Shown here: piece after piece, positions 33,179-40,879 of the stretch
Layout: each line of letters opens with the position of its first letter
Position numbering within the stretch: position 1 is the first letter of the stretch
Source of the DNA: an uncultured Spirochaetaceae bacterium
GTDB taxonomy: Bacteria; Spirochaetota; Spirochaetia; Sphaerochaetales; Sphaerochaetaceae
DNA length: 64,000 nucleotides
Assembly: GCA_944389505.1 (NCBI GenBank)
Contig: CALXMP010000003.1
Location: forward strand, 1 to 64,000
Reading direction: 5' to 3'
Program-made: the position numbers and the translations under genes
Notes under the pieces: model-generated
What the model saw: the letters and a program-made list of their open reading frames with translations, nothing else
Database searches by the model: none
What the model was told of the DNA's origin: nothing

Positions 33179-34741
33179 ATGAGCACTTCATCAGCTCAGA
33201 TGCTTATTTCGATGGTCCTGTATATGTGCGTGGTCATCGGCATAGGCGTCTATTTTGCAAAACGTGCAAATCAGAATAGCGATAACTACTACCTTGGCGG
33301 AAGATCACTGGGACCCTGGGTCGCAGCATTCAGCGCAGAGGCTTCGGATATGTCAGGATGGCTTCTCATGGGTCTTCCCGGTCTTGCTTACTGGTGCGGT
33401 CTTGCCGATGCATTCTGGACAGCTATCGGACTTGCGATCGGAACGTATATCAACTGGCTGCTTGTGGCTAAGCGTCTTCGCCGCTACTCGCATGTCGCAG
33501 GCAATTCAATAACGCTTCCTGAGTTCTTCAGCAACAGATTCCATGAGACGAAGAAGGTTATCCTTACGATTTCATCGCTCTTCATTCTCATATTCTTCTG
33601 CGTGTATGCTGCAAGCTGCTTCGTAACCTGCGGTAAGCTCTTCTCCTCCATCTTCGGCGCACCATATATACCGATGATGCTCTGCGGAGTCGCATTTGTT
33701 GTCATATATACATTCCTCGGTGGATTCCTTGCAGAGAGCACCAGTGATTTCATGCAGGCTATAATCATGGTTTTCGCACTTATCGTGGTGCTTGTTTCTG
33801 GAACGATCGCTGCAGGCGGCATGGGAGAGGTTCTTGAGAATATAAAGAATATCCCGGGATTCCTTGAGTTCTTCAATATCGCATCTCCTGCAGTGAATGA
33901 AGCAGGTGAGCAGATTGTAGAGAACGGAACTCCGCTCTTCAATGAAGCGCTTCCGTATCCACTCCTTTCCGTTGCATCGATGCTTGCATGGGGCCTTGGA
34001 TACTTCGGCATGCCTCAGGTTCTTCTGAGATTTATGGCTATCAGGAGATCTGATGAGCTTACGAAGAGCCGCCGTGTTGCTACAGTATGGGTTCTCATCT
34101 CCCTTCTTGCTGCTGTCACAATCGGTCTTGTCGGAAGGGCATTCGCGCCAACAGCCTTTGTTACGAAGTCATCAGCTGAGAATATCTTCTCATACCTTGC
34201 AAGCATGCTTATGCATCCGCTCTTTGCAGGTCTTGTCATGGCAGGAATCCTTGCAGCGACAATCAGCTCATCAGATTCCTATCTGCTTATCGCAGCATCG
34301 GCTTTCTCGAAGAATCTCTTCCAGGGAGTATTCCATACAAAGGCCAATGATAAGCAGGTCATGGTTGTATCGCGTGTGACTCTGATTGTAATCGCTCTCA
34401 TCGGTTCTCTTATCGCTCTTGATGAGAACAGCGTCATCTTCACAATCGTAAGCTTCGCATGGGCGGGCTTCGGCGCAACATTCGGACCATTGATGCTCTT
34501 CTCCCTCTTCTGGAAGAGGACAACAAGGGCTGGAGCTATTGCTGGCATGCTCTCTGGCGGAGCGATGGTCTTCATCTGGAACTACCTTGTAAAGCCGCTC
34601 GGCGGCATGTTCGGAATCTATGAGCTCCTCCCGGCTTTCATCGTTTCCTGCATTTTCATCGTAGTCGTATCGCTCATCACGAAAACTCCTGACAAGGAAA
34701 TCCTTGATGAGTTCGAGCTTGCAAAGACATTTGAGTGCTGA
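33179..34741 (+). CDS. putP: sodium/solute symporter, PutP (sodium/proline) type
   Basis: A 520-residue SSS-family transporter with about 13 membrane segments. YYLGGRSLGPWVAAFSAEASDMSGWLLMGLPG and the IAGMLSGGAMVFIW region are characteristic of the sodium/proline symporter PutP. The N-terminal segments carry the conserved Na-site residues of the ASDMSGWL helix. Proline is the best guess, but its position after pectin genes leaves a sugar-acid substrate possible. It is coupled to the UPF0303 gene by a one-base overlap (TGATG). Confidence 0.88.
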   Translation: MSTSSAQMLISMVLYMCVVIGIGVYFAKRANQNSDNYYLGGRSLGPWVAAFSAEASDMSGWLLMGLPGLAYWCGLADAFWTAIGLAIGTYINWLLVAKRLRRYSHVAGNSITLPEFFSNRFHETKKVILTISSLFILIFFCVYAASCFVTCGKLFSSIFGAPYIPMMLCGVAFVVIYTFLGGFLAESTSDFMQAIIMVFALIVVLVSGTIAAGGMGEVLENIKNIPGFLEFFNIASPAVNEAGEQIVENGTPLFNEALPYPLLSVASMLAWGLGYFGMPQVLLRFMAIRRSDELTKSRRVATVWVLISLLAAVTIGLVGRAFAPTAFVTKSSAENIFSYLASMLMHPLFAGLVMAGILAATISSSDSYLLIAASAFSKNLFQGVFHTKANDKQVMVVSRVTLIVIALIGSLIALDENSVIFTIVSFAWAGFGATFGPLMLFSLFWKRTTRAGAIAGMLSGGAMVFIWNYLVKPLGGMFGIYELLPAFIVSCIFIVVVSLITKTPDKEILDEFELAKTFEC

Positions 34742-35223
34742 TGGATATCGATAGAGCACTTGAGATAGTAGCCGGACAGGAGGAGACCCTCCGGTTCGGC
34801 ATGGTCTCGGAGAGAGATCTTCAGGCTATTGGCAAGGATGCCGCTTCCCGCATAAGGGCAATGGGCAGGAGCGGCATTGTCGATGTTTGTGTGAATGGTC
34901 TGACAATCTATATGGAATCCATCAATGCCAATACCGACAACATGGAATGGGTAAGGCGCAAGCGCAATCTCGCATCCCGTTTCTGGCGCAGTTCCCTCCA
35001 CACTGCTCTTGAGTACAGGAAGACGGGAAAGACCCTTGATGGACGTGGCATGGACTGGCATGATTATGCGCTTTCCGGAGGATCCTTCCCGATTCTTCTT
35101 GAATCCGGACTGCCTGTTGGGACAATCACCGTATCGGGAATGACGGAATGGGAAGATCATCAGACTGCTGCCGATGCAATCGCTTCTTTCCTTGGTGTTG
35201 ATATCGAGAGAGTGGAACCATAG
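34741..35223 (+). CDS. UPF0303/HbpS-like (DUF336) protein
   Basis: A 160-residue UPF0303 protein with the conserved NTDNMEWVRRKRNLASRFWRSS and GGSFPILLESGLPVGTITVSGMTEWEDH motifs. The fold is related to GlcG/HbpS; function is uncertain, and annotations as heme-degrading rest on weak similarity. The ATG overlaps the putP stop, so expression is coupled to the symporter. Confidence 0.85.
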   Translation: MDIDRALEIVAGQEETLRFGMVSERDLQAIGKDAASRIRAMGRSGIVDVCVNGLTIYMESINANTDNMEWVRRKRNLASRFWRSSLHTALEYRKTGKTLDGRGMDWHDYALSGGSFPILLESGLPVGTITVSGMTEWEDHQTAADAIASFLGVDIERVEP

Positions 35224-35250
35224 GCGAGATAAGCTTATTCGATTGGATTA

Positions 35251-35280
35251 TTGCGGCTTTGTTTTAAACATAAGCCGCAA
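35251..35280. terminator. hairpin between convergent UPF0303 and AbiEii genes
   Basis: TTGCGGCTT and AAGCCGCAA are perfect 9-bp arms around TGTTTTAAACAT. There is no clean T tract on either strand, so efficiency is uncertain. Confidence 0.5.
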
Positions 35281-35283
35281 TTC

Positions 35284-36351
35284 TCAGTTTAGAAGAAACG
35301 TCATTTCCGCTTCTTCAAGGTTTCTAATGGCTTTGCCAATATATTCATATGAGGTCTTATCAACAAAGCGAAGATAAGAAAAACATCTAGGTTTTGATAG
35401 TGAGGAATTCCAGGAATAGGTTTCTTCCTGTCCATTGGAACCTGAATTGAATTCTCGGCCAGTAATCATTGAGGAAGTTAGATACAGTATCCTGCCAGCA
35501 TATGAGCCGGCAATCTCACCATTGAATTTGTTACCGATGATATGATTGCGGATGCGTGAGATGCCATCCTTGAAATAGTCATATTCATCTCTAGAATATT
35601 GTCCTCTGCTTGCAATACATAGACAGCTTCTGATTGTGTCTTTAAGAATATCTTCTGGCTGGATACTGAGGCCTTTATATTTAATCTCTGTTTCAGCAAT
35701 GCGCTTATATGATGAACAAAGTTCATGATAATCATCCATAGCTTCGAATAGCACACTGCAGTCAAATAGCTGTTTTATGATCTCAAGCTCTTTTCTTTCA
35801 CCAAAGGGTATTCCTGTAGTGTGTGGTGCAAAAGCAGTAAGTTTGTCTGCTAGAAGTCCATTGGCATTAGGTGCAAGTACAGAAAGATCTTCGCCTTCCG
35901 TAATAAGCAGATCATTTCTTATCGGATATTCCCTAATGGTTTCATACAGAATATTCTCAAACAGTACATCCAGAAGTATTGTGACATCTCTATTGCTTTC
36001 GGGAGATTGATAGATGAAACGGAAATATCTTTTCTGGATATTTCCGTTTCCTGTTCTTGGAATTTCCTCTACTTTTCTGAATGGAAATATTGTCCCAGCC
36101 TTGCTGATATATTCCTCTATATCTATACCAGGTTCGACAATGATATCAATATCGGTACTAAGTCTTTTGGGGTGTTCTAGTAGCAACATTAAGGATGTTC
36201 CTCCCTTGAAACAGAAAGGAAGCTCAACCTTCCTGATTGCTTCAAGTAGACCGAAAGCATAAATCACTCTTTCAAGCAATTGAGGATCATAGCCTGTGTT
36301 TTCTCGTAGCTGATGAATATATTCTATGGTAAACATTGTCCTTGAGAGCAT
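35284..36351 (-). CDS. AbiEii-type nucleotidyltransferase toxin
   Basis: A 355-residue protein of the AbiEii/DUF1814 family. FKGGTSLMLLLEHPKRLSTDIDIIVEPG contains the GGTSL and DID nucleotidyltransferase signature (about 49-75). An alpha-helical C-terminus follows. AbiE is a type IV-like toxin-antitoxin system that aborts phage infection; AbiEii-like toxins modify RNA with nucleotides. It is much more AT-rich than its neighbours and is coupled to the antitoxin gene by TGATG, suggesting a horizontally acquired cassette. Confidence 0.9.
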   Translation of the reverse strand: MLSRTMFTIEYIHQLRENTGYDPQLLERVIYAFGLLEAIRKVELPFCFKGGTSLMLLLEHPKRLSTDIDIIVEPGIDIEEYISKAGTIFPFRKVEEIPRTGNGNIQKRYFRFIYQSPESNRDVTILLDVLFENILYETIREYPIRNDLLITEGEDLSVLAPNANGLLADKLTAFAPHTTGIPFGERKELEIIKQLFDCSVLFEAMDDYHELCSSYKRIAETEIKYKGLSIQPEDILKDTIRSCLCIASRGQYSRDEYDYFKDGISRIRNHIIGNKFNGEIAGSYAGRILYLTSSMITGREFNSGSNGQEETYSWNSSLSKPRCFSYLRFVDKTSYEYIGKAIRNLEEAEMTFLLN

Positions 36352-37064
36352 CAGAGAATACCTCCTATATACCTTTCGACTTCTTCTGCTTTTCCTCTTC
36401 GTCCTGCATATCTTGTCAATTTTCGTTTATCTATCTGGTAATTTTTTATGGCAGAGGAGAATATGCTGGGTAATTCAGATGGGCTGAATACCGAAGCAAT
36501 GCTCTTTTCTGCGATTATATCGACAAGCAATTTCTCCAGTAGAATATCATGTGGAAAATCATGTGAGATAGGAGACTGGCTGATAAGATCAAGAATAATA
36601 ATGCAGTCGGGCTTCCAGTATATATCCAGTTCCTTAGAATCAGGATTATATAGTATCTCTCTATATTTATCTTTGAGATTATCAAAGACAAATAAGCTTA
36701 CATTCTTTTCTACTTGGATGAATATTGTATTATTTGCGATTTGATGATTCAGGAACTCATTGAGAAGGACAGCTTCAGAAACAATGAACTTCAGATCCGG
36801 GAATACACCGGAAAGCATCTGTATTAGGCTTGCTGCTTTGTCTGAATATATAGGGGTGTATGCTGGCAGCGTATCCTGCTGACATAATGTATATTGGTCA
36901 TATCCGTACCTGAATAGTTTTCCATTTTTCAGCAGATCATATAATACCCATTTGAAAGTGCTGGTAGTTAAATTGTTTTTCTCTTCGAGGAATATCCTAT
37001 GCAGGTCGTTTCTAGAATAGATGATATCCTTGGAAAGTTTATTTACGATATTATCTGTCCACAT
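36351..37064 (-). CDS. AbiEi-type antitoxin
   Basis: A 237-residue AbiEi protein. The N-terminal winged helix (about 1-65; KDIIYSRNDLHRIFLEEKNNLTTSTFKWVLYDLLKNGKLFRYGYDQYTL) should bind operator DNA and repress the operon; the rest forms the toxin-neutralising part. It is the first gene of the AbiE operon, with GGGGGTG before the ATG. Two inverted repeats upstream are candidate autoregulatory sites. Confidence 0.85.
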   Translation of the reverse strand: MWTDNIVNKLSKDIIYSRNDLHRIFLEEKNNLTTSTFKWVLYDLLKNGKLFRYGYDQYTLCQQDTLPAYTPIYSDKAASLIQMLSGVFPDLKFIVSEAVLLNEFLNHQIANNTIFIQVEKNVSLFVFDNLKDKYREILYNPDSKELDIYWKPDCIIILDLISQSPISHDFPHDILLEKLLVDIIAEKSIASVFSPSELPSIFSSAIKNYQIDKRKLTRYAGRRGKAEEVERYIGGIL

Positions 37065-37084
37065 TGAGACACCCCCAGTGTATT

Positions 37085-37106
37085 GTCAATTTTAAAATAA
37101 ATTGAC
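37085..37106. promoter_or_regulatory. inverted repeat upstream of abiEi, arm set 1
   Basis: GTCAATTT (37085-37092) and AAATTGAC (37099-37106) are perfect 8-bp arms around TAAAAT, about 20-40 bp before the abiEi start. It is a plausible AbiEi autorepression site and contains AT-rich promoter elements. Confidence 0.5.
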
Positions 37107-37110
37107 GCAA

Positions 37111-37125
37111 CACTTATAATAAGTG
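37111..37125. promoter_or_regulatory. inverted repeat upstream of abiEi, arm set 2
   Basis: CACTTAT-A-ATAAGTG is a perfect 15-bp palindrome just upstream of the first repeat, in line with paired operator sites reported for AbiEi autoregulation. Confidence 0.5.
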
Positions 37126-37187
37126 ACATCCATAGTATTTGCAATAGAATTGTTGTTCAGAAGCATATCCGGAGAACTGTCTGCATG

Positions 37188-37217
37188 TTCACCATTATTT
37201 TGATAATCTGTTATATT
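37188..37217 (+). promoter_or_regulatory. predicted leaderless promoter of the GNAT gene at 37225
   Basis: TTCACC (37188-37193), 18 bp, TATATT (37212-37217), then 7 nt to a GTG without Shine-Dalgarno. Confidence 0.4.
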
Positions 37218-37224
37218 CATTGCT

Positions 37225-37920
37225 GTGACTAACGAGGAAGCAAAGAATCTTATTCTAAGTATCGATAGGTTCTCATATGTCGATATGATCTCACTGCTTG
37301 GCCAGGATGAGTGCCGCATCAGCTATGAGGGACCGGAAGGAATAATCATCATGCTGGGTGATGATTTCATGTCTGTCGCATCTTTCGGGGACTGGCATGG
37401 TATCCTGCCGCATATCGATGCATCCTGTCCTCTGATTTGTGTCCACGACGAAGGTCTACGAGATTATCTGATGGAGAATGAGGGATATGAGAATAAGGAG
37501 GGCTGCTATAGCTATTCCTGGTGGGGTTCCTCCTTTGATATCGATGATCATGATATAAGAATACTTGGTCCTGAATACCTGGAATCAATAACATCTGTAT
37601 ATGCCATCGACAGCGAAGACAGCATCCGGGAGCTTCTCAGAAAAGGAAGGATCTCTGGTCTCTTCATAGAGGGAAAGCTTGCGGGATTCGTCGGTTTCCA
37701 TAGCGAGGGAAGCATGGGGATGCTGCAGGTATTTGATGAGTACAGAAAGCATGGGTATGGAGAGCTTCTGGAGAAGCATGATATAAACTGGGCACTTTCC
37801 GAGAACCGCATACCATACTGCCATGTCTTCTTCAGCAATCAGGCAAGCATCAATCTGCAGAACAAACTCGGACTTGTCTGTGGTGAAAAGCCGATCTGGT
37901 GGGTCTGGAAAGATAACTGA
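37225..37920 (+). CDS. GNAT family N-acetyltransferase
   Basis: A 231-residue protein. The C-terminal half is a GNAT fold: KLAGFVGFHSEGSMGMLQVFDEYRKHGYGELLEKHDINWAL holds beta-4, the acetyl-CoA loop and alpha-3. The N-terminal 110 residues form an additional domain that I cannot assign. The substrate is unknown. It starts with GTG (MTNEEAKNLI) without Shine-Dalgarno and has a -10-like TATATT 7 nt upstream. Confidence 0.78.
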   Translation: MTNEEAKNLILSIDRFSYVDMISLLGQDECRISYEGPEGIIIMLGDDFMSVASFGDWHGILPHIDASCPLICVHDEGLRDYLMENEGYENKEGCYSYSWWGSSFDIDDHDIRILGPEYLESITSVYAIDSEDSIRELLRKGRISGLFIEGKLAGFVGFHSEGSMGMLQVFDEYRKHGYGELLEKHDINWALSENRIPYCHVFFSNQASINLQNKLGLVCGEKPIWWVWKDN

Positions 37921-37944
37921 TTTTCTTCCGCTTTCGTATTTTCC

Positions 37945-37972
37945 TTGACATATGAAATAACACTGATACTCT
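37945..37972 (+). promoter_or_regulatory. promoter of the rubredoxin-ferredoxin operon
   Basis: TTGACA (37945-37950), 16 bp, TACTCT (37967-37972). The Fur/PerR-like box begins at the end of the -10 and would cover the transcription start. Confidence 0.6.
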
Positions 37973-37992
37973 ATTGATAATAGTTATCAATA
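37972..37992. promoter_or_regulatory. Fur/PerR-family box
   Basis: TATTGATAA-TAG-TTATCAATA is a perfect inverted repeat. Its centre TGATAATAGTTATCA matches the 7-1-7 Fur box TGATAATNATTATCA at all but one base. Its place over the start site of a rubredoxin/ferredoxin operon suggests iron- or peroxide-controlled repression. Confidence 0.7.
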
Positions 37993-38022
37993 ACTGACAT
38001 TGTCTCGTAAAAGGAGGGATTT

Positions 38023-38652
38023 ATGAAGTACATATGCCAGGTCTGTGGATATGTCTATGATGAAGAGGCTGAGGGCGTTCCTTTCTCCGAACTGCCAGAT
38101 GACTGGGCCTGTCCGATGTGCAGAGCTCCTAAGAGTATGTTCGCTCCGGATGAATCCAGAGAGAAGGAGGAAGTCCCTACGGAATCCATTCCAATCGATC
38201 CAGATATGCTTAAGCTCTCACCCGGGGCTCTTGCTGCATTGTTATCCAATCTGGCGAGAGGGGCGGAAAAGCAGTATATGGCTAAGGAGCCAGAGCTGTT
38301 CAGAAAGATCTCTGACTATTTTGCATCTGCTGCCATCGATATAGATGGGGCGGATCTGGAGCTTCTCAGATCCCTTGCCACTGAGGATATCTCCTCGGGA
38401 TATCCTGAGGCGAAGGCTGTTGCCTCTGGACATGGAGACAGAGGAGCTCTGAGGGCGTGCACATGGGGAGAGAAGGTTGAAAGGATAGTCCAGGCGCTTA
38501 TTGATAGGTATATAAGCGAAGGGGAGTCGTTCCTTGAGAATACCGATGTATGGGTCTGCAGTATCTGCGGATTTGTCTATATAGGCGAAGAGCCTCCAGC
38601 AATATGCCCCGTCTGCAAGGTTCCTGACTGGAAGTTCGAGAAGGTCGTATAA
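38023..38652 (+). CDS. double-rubredoxin protein with degenerate rubrerythrin-like middle
   Basis: A 209-residue protein. It opens with a complete rubredoxin ([16 protein letters not shown]...[11 protein letters not shown], about 1-43) and ends with a second rubredoxin-like iron site ([30 protein letters not shown], about 175-207). The helical middle resembles rubrerythrin in length and position ([32 protein letters not shown]), but the ExxH diiron ligands are not evident. It probably passes electrons in oxygen or peroxide detoxification. AAAGGAGG precedes the ATG. Confidence 0.85.
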   Translation: MKYICQVCGYVYDEEAEGVPFSELPDDWACPMCRAPKSMFAPDESREKEEVPTESIPIDPDMLKLSPGALAALLSNLARGAEKQYMAKEPELFRKISDYFASAAIDIDGADLELLRSLATEDISSGYPEAKAVASGHGDRGALRACTWGEKVERIVQALIDRYISEGESFLENTDVWVCSICGFVYIGEEPPAICPVCKVPDWKFEKVV

Positions 38653-38663
38653 GGAGGTCCGGT

Positions 38664-39299
38664 ATGAAAAGAATAGCTGTAAGGAATCTCAGGCTCTGCA
38701 CAAAGGACTGTCTATGTCTCTATGTTTGTCCGAATGGAGCTACAGATACAGAGAACAGTATCATCGATACGGAGAAATGCATCGGATGCGGCGTATGTGC
38801 CGATGCATGTCCCAGTGGTGCGATAAGCATGGTACCAGTGGAGTATCCTCCCCAGCAGAAGAAGGATGATGCCGTCATTGCTGCGATGAACAGGGTAGCG
38901 GAGAATAAAGCAAAGGCAGAGAAGATAGCTATGCAGTTAGCCCGCGATACCAATAAACCCGGGCTCAGAAGGCTTATGAAGGCTATAGCAAGATCTTCGA
39001 GGCTGTCCGCTGAGGATATTATCAGAGAAGCTGGATACATGCTCCCCCAGAGCGGCAATTCAATGAATCTGATTCAGGAGCTTCTGGATGATCCTCCCGG
39101 GCAGGGATTCCCATCCGATGCCGCAGAATCCCTTCTGTCTTCCCTTGAATGCAATGATGGCGGGTATTCCAGAAGGCCTTCCGGAACAAGGCGATACAAA
39201 TGCCTGCTCTGCCTTACGGAGTTTGAGGCTGCGGAAGGTGAGGAGCCAGTCTGTCCTATGTGTGGCGCAAAGGGTGACAATCTCGAGCTTATCGGCTGA
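38664..39299 (+). CDS. ferredoxin-like protein with C-terminal zinc ribbon/rubredoxin-like site
   Basis: A 211-residue protein. The N-terminal 60 residues form a two-cluster ferredoxin: CTKDCLCLYVCPNGA is an atypical first motif and CIGCGVCADACPSGA a standard second [4Fe-4S] motif. An alpha-helical middle follows (about 70-150), then a four-Cys site at the end (YKCLLCLTEFE...CPMCGAKGDN). It likely shuttles electrons with the preceding double rubredoxin, 11 bp upstream and under the same promoter. An AAGGAGG lies before its ATG. Confidence 0.83.
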   Translation: MKRIAVRNLRLCTKDCLCLYVCPNGATDTENSIIDTEKCIGCGVCADACPSGAISMVPVEYPPQQKKDDAVIAAMNRVAENKAKAEKIAMQLARDTNKPGLRRLMKAIARSSRLSAEDIIREAGYMLPQSGNSMNLIQELLDDPPGQGFPSDAAESLLSSLECNDGGYSRRPSGTRRYKCLLCLTEFEAAEGEEPVCPMCGAKGDNLELIG

Positions 39300-39305
39300 T
39301 GGATC

Positions 39306-39824
39306 TCAGATCTTCTTTTCCAGAAGTACCAGCTGTACTCCTTCGATTCCGTTGAATACAGTTGGTACTATTCCTATCTCTCTGTATCCAAGTTTCCTGT
39401 ACATGGCTCTGGCGGCTTCGTTCCTTGCATTCGTATCCATTCTGAGGTAATGGCAGCCCTTGGACAGGGCGTACTGCTCATAAAATCCAACGAATTTCCT
39501 GCCGTATCCTTTTCCTGATTCGGATGGGGATATCACAAGGGTATGAAGAACCATTACCTCATTATCCTGAGCTGGATACTGCCAGTTTCCCTCGCTGTAT
39601 ACATCGACCTGCTTCTGGTTTATTATCGCAGCGCCGATGACTCTGCCATCCACTGTCTCTACGAAGAGCTCTCCGCATTCGATAGCATTCCTTGCAGTCT
39701 CCTCTGTCGGGTATATACCTCTTATCCAGCCTATGGATGTGAGTCCTTGTTCTTCTCGGGAATGTATTTCGTCGTATATATCAGATATGGCTCTAAGATC
39801 ATCGGGCGATGCTTTTCTAATCAT
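39306..39824 (-). CDS. GNAT family N-acetyltransferase
   Basis: A GNAT enzyme of about 172 residues: LHTLVISPSESGKGYGRKFVGFYEQYAL supplies beta-4 and the acetyl-CoA binding loop, and RNEAARAMYRKLGYREIG the C-terminal motif. The substrate is unknown. The ATG at 39824 (MIRKASPDD) was preferred over one six codons upstream because it matches typical GNAT starts and an extended -10 (TGGTATTTT) ends 8 nt before it. Confidence 0.85.
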   Translation of the reverse strand: MIRKASPDDLRAISDIYDEIHSREEQGLTSIGWIRGIYPTEETARNAIECGELFVETVDGRVIGAAIINQKQVDVYSEGNWQYPAQDNEVMVLHTLVISPSESGKGYGRKFVGFYEQYALSKGCHYLRMDTNARNEAARAMYRKLGYREIGIVPTVFNGIEGVQLVLLEKKI

Positions 39825-39832
39825 GATATAGG

Positions 39833-39841
39833 AAAATACCA
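39833..39841 (-). promoter_or_regulatory. extended -10, predicted leaderless promoter of the minus-strand GNAT gene
   Basis: On the minus strand TGGTATTTT, 8 nt before the ATG at 39824; no Shine-Dalgarno is seen. Confidence 0.4.
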
Positions 39842-39892
39842 TCTGGGTGCTGTTTTCACAATATGCGGCTATGCCTGCGGCTGTATTCTGAT

Positions 39893-39898
39893 TATATT
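39893..39898 (+). promoter_or_regulatory. predicted leaderless -10 of the plus-strand GNAT gene
   Basis: TATATT ends 6 nt before the ATG at 39905, which lacks a Shine-Dalgarno. The -35 is weak. Confidence 0.4.
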
Positions 39899-39904
39899 CA
39901 TCTC

Positions 39905-40426
39905 ATGATTGAGATTGTTCCTGCCTATGACCGCCTTGATGATATAAGGATGCTTCTGTCTGAGTACACGGAGATGCTCCTCTCCATTAACTATGAGTTC
40001 AGGCTTTACCTTGAGCTCCAGAGATACGATGATGAGGCGCTCAATCCATCGGAGAAGTATGCGATGCCTTATGGTAGACTGTATCTCGCATTATATGATG
40101 GGAGGCCGGCAGGCTGCATTGCGCTTCACAGGCTTGAGGGAACAGCGTGTGAGATGAAGAGACTTTTTGTCAGGCCGGAATATAGAGGTCATCATATTGC
40201 AACGATGCTTGTTGACAGGATTCTGGAGGATGCTTGTGCAATCGGATACGATGAGATGTACCTTGATACGCTGCCTGAGCTTTCCGATGCTGTCAGCCTG
40301 TACCATACTTTCGGCTTTACAGAGACATCTTCTTACAATGATAGTCCCGTGGAAAGGACGATCTTCATGAAAAAGACTATTCAGCCGAAGAGCTCAATGG
40401 CTTTTGAGGCAAAGCGATTGCCATAG
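39905..40426 (+). CDS. GNAT family N-acetyltransferase
   Basis: A 173-residue GNAT protein: GCIALHRLEGTACEMKRLFVRPEYRGHHIATMLVDRIL is the diagnostic acetyl-CoA segment, and MYLDTLPELSDAVSLYHTFGF follows. It resembles small-molecule acetyltransferases of the YjgM/PanM type; the substrate is unknown. The last 15 residues extend 46 bp into the 3' end of the convergent flavodoxin gene, an unusually long antisense overlap. Confidence 0.83.
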   Translation: MIEIVPAYDRLDDIRMLLSEYTEMLLSINYEFRLYLELQRYDDEALNPSEKYAMPYGRLYLALYDGRPAGCIALHRLEGTACEMKRLFVRPEYRGHHIATMLVDRILEDACAIGYDEMYLDTLPELSDAVSLYHTFGFTETSSYNDSPVERTIFMKKTIQPKSSMAFEAKRLP

Positions 40427-40878
40427 ATCCGGAACATCTCCCTGCTCTCCTCGTAGTGATTCCCTTCCTTGTCCAGGGCAACAGGCCCATGGTGGATTAT
40501 AGGGAGGCCATAGCTGCCTCCTCCTGAATAGATGAGCATGCCTTTGACAAGCAATTGCCCCAGCATATCCATGATGGCTGTATCCTGACCGCCCTGAGCG
40601 TAATGTGCAGTCGCAAACGCTCCTCCGAGCTTTCCTGATAGATTGATCTTCAGCGAATCCTCTTCCAGCCATTTCCTGATCTGCCATACACTCGCTGCAA
40701 GGTAGGTAGGGGATCCGATTATAAGCCCTGAAGCGGATTCAAGGTATTCTCTGTCAGCTTCCTCATTCTTTATGTTGAATATCCTTGCATCGGCACCAGC
40801 TTCCCTGATTCCTTTTGCTATCTCCTCTGCCATATCGAGGGTATGGCCTGTAAGGCTGTAGCAGACTATCGCGTCCAT
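40381..40878 (-). CDS. flavodoxin-like/NADPH-dependent FMN protein
   Basis: A 165-residue flavodoxin fold: VCYSLTGHTLDMAEEIAKGI is the phosphate-binding loop of FMN, GLIIGSPTYLAAS the 50s loop and GGAFATAHYAQGG the WrbA-like loop. It is probably an electron carrier or quinone reductase. The ATG is 1 bp after the stop of iclR, so it is the last gene of the uxa operon or is coupled to it. Longer starts would run into iclR and are unlikely. Confidence 0.85.
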   Translation of the reverse strand: MDAIVCYSLTGHTLDMAEEIAKGIREAGADARIFNIKNEEADREYLESASGLIIGSPTYLAASVWQIRKWLEEDSLKINLSGKLGGAFATAHYAQGGQDTAIMDMLGQLLVKGMLIYSGGGSYGLPIIHHGPVALDKEGNHYEESREMFRIYGNRFASKAIELFG

Positions 40879-40879
40879 A

